Positions 33,524 through 35,301 of a stretch of 35,301 nucleotides of DNA are shown here, one piece after another; position 1 is the first letter of the stretch, and each line of letters begins with the position of its first letter. The notes beneath the pieces are model-generated. The model was not told the origin of the DNA and made no database searches. It saw only the letters and a list, made by a program, of their open reading frames with translations. This DNA comes from CAZOWW01 sp964583765. Lineage in GTDB: Bacteria; Actinomycetota; Actinomycetes; Actinomycetales; Kineosporiaceae. The stretch is taken from assembly GCA_964583765.1 (NCBI GenBank), contig CAZOWW010000057.1:1-35301 (forward strand), given 5' to 3'. Both the position numbers and the translations under genes were made by a program.

Positions 33524-35215
33524 GTGACGACGCGCCCGCGGCTGAGCCGGTGGTACCGGCACGCGGTCATCTACTGCGTCGATGTCGACTCGTTCGCCGA
33601 CGCCAACGGCGACGGACACGGCGACCTGCCCGGCCTCATCGCCCGGCTGCCCCACCTCGCCCGGCTGGGCGTGACCTGCCTGTGGCTGAACCCCATCCAC
33701 CCGACCCCGAACCGGGACGACGGTTACGACGTCGCCGACTACTACGACGTCGATCCCCGCCTCGGTACTCTCGGGGACGTCGTCGAGCTCATCCACGAGG
33801 CCGGTGACCTGGGCATCCGGGTCATCATGGATCTGGTGGTCAATCACACCTCCGACGAGCACCCGTGGTTCTGTTCCGCCCGCAGCGACCCGGACTCGCC
33901 GTACCGCGACTGGTACATCTGGTCCTCCGCGGAGCCCGCCGACCGCTTCCAGGGGGTCGTCTTCCCGGGCGAGCAGGAGGAGACCTGGACCTGGGACGAG
34001 CAGGCGCAGGCGTGGTATTTCCATCGCTTCTACGACTTCCAGCCCGATCTCAACTGGCGCAACCCCGCGGTGCGCGCCGAGGTGCTGCGGGTCATGGGGT
34101 TCTGGGTGCAACTGGGGATGAGCGGGTTCCGGGTCGACGCCGCACCCTTCGTCATCGAACTCGTCGCCCCGGACGAGGATCCCGCGCCGCACGACTTCGG
34201 GATCATCGACGAGTGGCGGCAGTTCCTCCAGTGGCGCCGCGGGGACGCCATCCTGCTCGGTGAGGCGAACGTCTCGCCGCAGGACGTCTCGGCCTTCTTC
34301 GGCTCCTCCCCGGTCGCCGCCGACCGGATGCACCTGCTCTTCGACTTCGTGCTCAACCCCCGCATCTTCCTGGCCCTGGCCCGGGAGGACGCCGAGCCGC
34401 TCGCCGAGTCCCTGACCGAAGCCGTGCGGGTGCCGTCGGACGGCCAGTGGGCCACCTTCCTGCGCAACCACGACGAGCTGGATCTCTCTCGGCTCACCCA
34501 GAGCCAGCGAGCCGAGGTGTTCGACGCGTTCGCGCCCCGGCCACAGATGCGCCTCTTCAACCGGGGTATCCGTCGCCGGCTCGCCCCGATCCTCGGCAAC
34601 GACCGGCAGCGGCTGGAACTCGCCTACGCGTTGCAGTTCAGCCTGCCCGGGACCCCCGTGATCCGTTACGGCGAGGAGATCGGCATGGGGGAGAACCTCG
34701 CTGCCCCGGGCCGCGACGCCATCCGCACCCCGATGCAGTGGAGCGCGGAGCGCAACGGCGGCTTCTCCACGGCACGCCGCGAGGACCTCGTGGTGGCCCC
34801 CATCGGGGGAGGCCCCTTCGGGTTCCGGAAGGTCAACGTCCGGGCGCAGCGGCAGGATCCGTCGTCCCTGCTCTCCTGGATGCAACGCCTGATCGCCGTG
34901 CGCCAGGAGTGTCCCGAGATCGGGGAGGGGTCCGGCCGGGTGGTGCCCCTCGCCGGTGTCCCCAGCGGGGTCCTCGTCCACCGCGTGGACGGCGAGGCCG
35001 GATCGTTGGTGTTCCTGCACAACCTCTCGGGCCAGAAGCACCGCGTCGACCTCAGCGGCCTTCCCGGGCTGGACGGTGCCGAGAAGGTCCTCTCCGACCA
35101 CAGCCAGAACGGGGAGGCACGAGGCCGGTTCTCCGACGACGAGCTCCCCGTCGTCGAGCTGGCCCCCTTCGGCTACCGGTGGCTCCGCCTTCCGGGGCAG
35201 ACGCACGCCGGCTGA
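33524..35215 (+). CDS. GH13 trehalose-synthase/alpha-glucosidase-like enzyme
   Basis: A 563-residue intracellular GH13 protein. It starts with the TreS-like WYRHAVIYCVDVDSFADANG and has all catalytic motifs: DLVVNHTSDEHPWF (103-116), GFRVDAAPF with nucleophile Asp205, ILLGEANV with acid/base Glu247, and FLRNHDELDLSRL with His316-Asp317. The RNHDELDLSRL form and TPMQWSAERNGGFS fit the trehalose synthase (maltose-trehalose isomerase) and alpha-glucosidase branch; which reaction it catalyses is not certain. GTG 33524 is chosen because similarity begins there. No Mak, GlgE or GlgB gene is nearby in the window. Repeats flank the gene on both sides. Confidence 0.88.
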   Translation: MTTRPRLSRWYRHAVIYCVDVDSFADANGDGHGDLPGLIARLPHLARLGVTCLWLNPIHPTPNRDDGYDVADYYDVDPRLGTLGDVVELIHEAGDLGIRVIMDLVVNHTSDEHPWFCSARSDPDSPYRDWYIWSSAEPADRFQGVVFPGEQEETWTWDEQAQAWYFHRFYDFQPDLNWRNPAVRAEVLRVMGFWVQLGMSGFRVDAAPFVIELVAPDEDPAPHDFGIIDEWRQFLQWRRGDAILLGEANVSPQDVSAFFGSSPVAADRMHLLFDFVLNPRIFLALAREDAEPLAESLTEAVRVPSDGQWATFLRNHDELDLSRLTQSQRAEVFDAFAPRPQMRLFNRGIRRRLAPILGNDRQRLELAYALQFSLPGTPVIRYGEEIGMGENLAAPGRDAIRTPMQWSAERNGGFSTARREDLVVAPIGGGPFGFRKVNVRAQRQDPSSLLSWMQRLIAVRQECPEIGEGSGRVVPLAGVPSGVLVHRVDGEAGSLVFLHNLSGQKHRVDLSGLPGLDGAEKVLSDHSQNGEARGRFSDDELPVVELAPFGYRWLRLPGQTHAG

Positions 35216-35243
35216 CGAGCGCAGGGCGGACGAGCGCACGGCG
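35214..35243 (+). repeat. 15-nt tandem repeat starting in the GH13 stop codon
   Basis: GACGAGCGCAGGGCG (35214-35228) and GACGAGCGCACGGCG (35229-35243) differ at one base. The first begins with the GA of the TGA stop; the 14 bases before the stop (GACGCACGCCGGCT) look like a further diverged unit. Confidence 0.85.
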
Positions 35244-35254
35244 GACCGCCTAAT

Positions 35255-35301
35255 GACAGCTACCGGGTCGGCATAGGGCAGGCTCGGGTCTGGTAGCCGT
35301 C
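35255..35301 (+). terminator. Possible hairpin at the right edge
   Basis: GACAGCTACC (35255-35264) pairs with GGTAGCCGTC (35292-35301) except at one base, around a 27-base loop. It may terminate the GH13 transcript; the window ends here, so the structure may be incomplete. Confidence 0.35.

Noticed and set aside
33404..35239. 611-codon minus-strand frame opposite the GH13 enzyme
   Set aside because: Antisense shadow; all four GH13 motifs are on the plus strand.
35255..35301. tRNA at the right edge
   Set aside because: The terminal pairing resembles an acceptor stem, but no T-loop or anticodon-arm pattern could be placed between the arms.

Overview
The window is about 35 kb of very GC-rich DNA. 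It has many GTG starts, 4-base stop/start overlaps, NarL-type two-component genes, CBM2-tailed secreted glycosidases and a hemerythrin gene with a SigB/SigF-type promoter. This points to a high-GC Actinomycetota chromosome, possibly Pseudonocardiales or Geodermatophilales. The order is a guess; the phylum is well supported. It is draft assembly: ten Ns at 28038-28047 sit in poly-C sequence. I see no rRNA, tRNA, CRISPR array or insertion sequence.

Layout. 1-3350: the 3' part of a GlxA-type AraC regulator, a small DUF4405-like membrane protein on the minus strand, and a histidine kinase/NarL response regulator pair. 3612-7057: a plus-strand pair, a LacI-like-sensor/PAS/GGDEF diguanylate cyclase translationally coupled to a double split-barrel (PPOX/FDOR-like) protein. 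7143-9329: an AGE-family sugar epimerase fused to a STAS domain. A 22-bp perfect hairpin separates it from the converging region. 9488-19909: nine minus-strand genes, many overlapping, in transcription order ALDH-like, 8-TM membrane protein, DMT transporter, arginyl-tRNA-synthetase-like protein, DJ-1/PfpI, GlgX-type debranching enzyme, second DJ-1/PfpI, ankyrin protein, HpcH/HpaI aldolase. I do not recognise this combination. It looks like a pathway operon in which an aminoacyl-tRNA-synthetase paralogue may supply activated amino acid.

20454-25760: two secreted paralogous glycosidases with different tails (Fn3+CBM2; Thr-rich linker+CBM2) and a LacI regulator, with a palindromic LacI-type operator between regulator and enzymes. 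26016-27997: an operon of two SPFH/stomatin proteins. 28295-30799: a hemerythrin gene and a 598-residue membrane protein of unknown function with a good housekeeping promoter. 31297-33155: an AhpD-like protein without catalytic cysteines, and a TetR regulator divergent from a membrane protein around a 9-5-9 operator. 33524-35215: a GH13 trehalose-synthase/alpha-glucosidase-like enzyme.

The most unusual signal belongs to no single gene. At least seven genes have their last coding bases, or the bases at the stop codon, repeated just downstream, as direct or tandem repeats of 11-23 nt. Related 18-27-nt tandem repeats occur inside coding regions (TetR, two membrane proteins) and in gaps. The largest is an exact 20-nt period in five units at the end of the first glycosidase, followed by a perfect 39-nt palindrome. 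This suggests that short tandem duplication is very active in this genome and favours gene ends.
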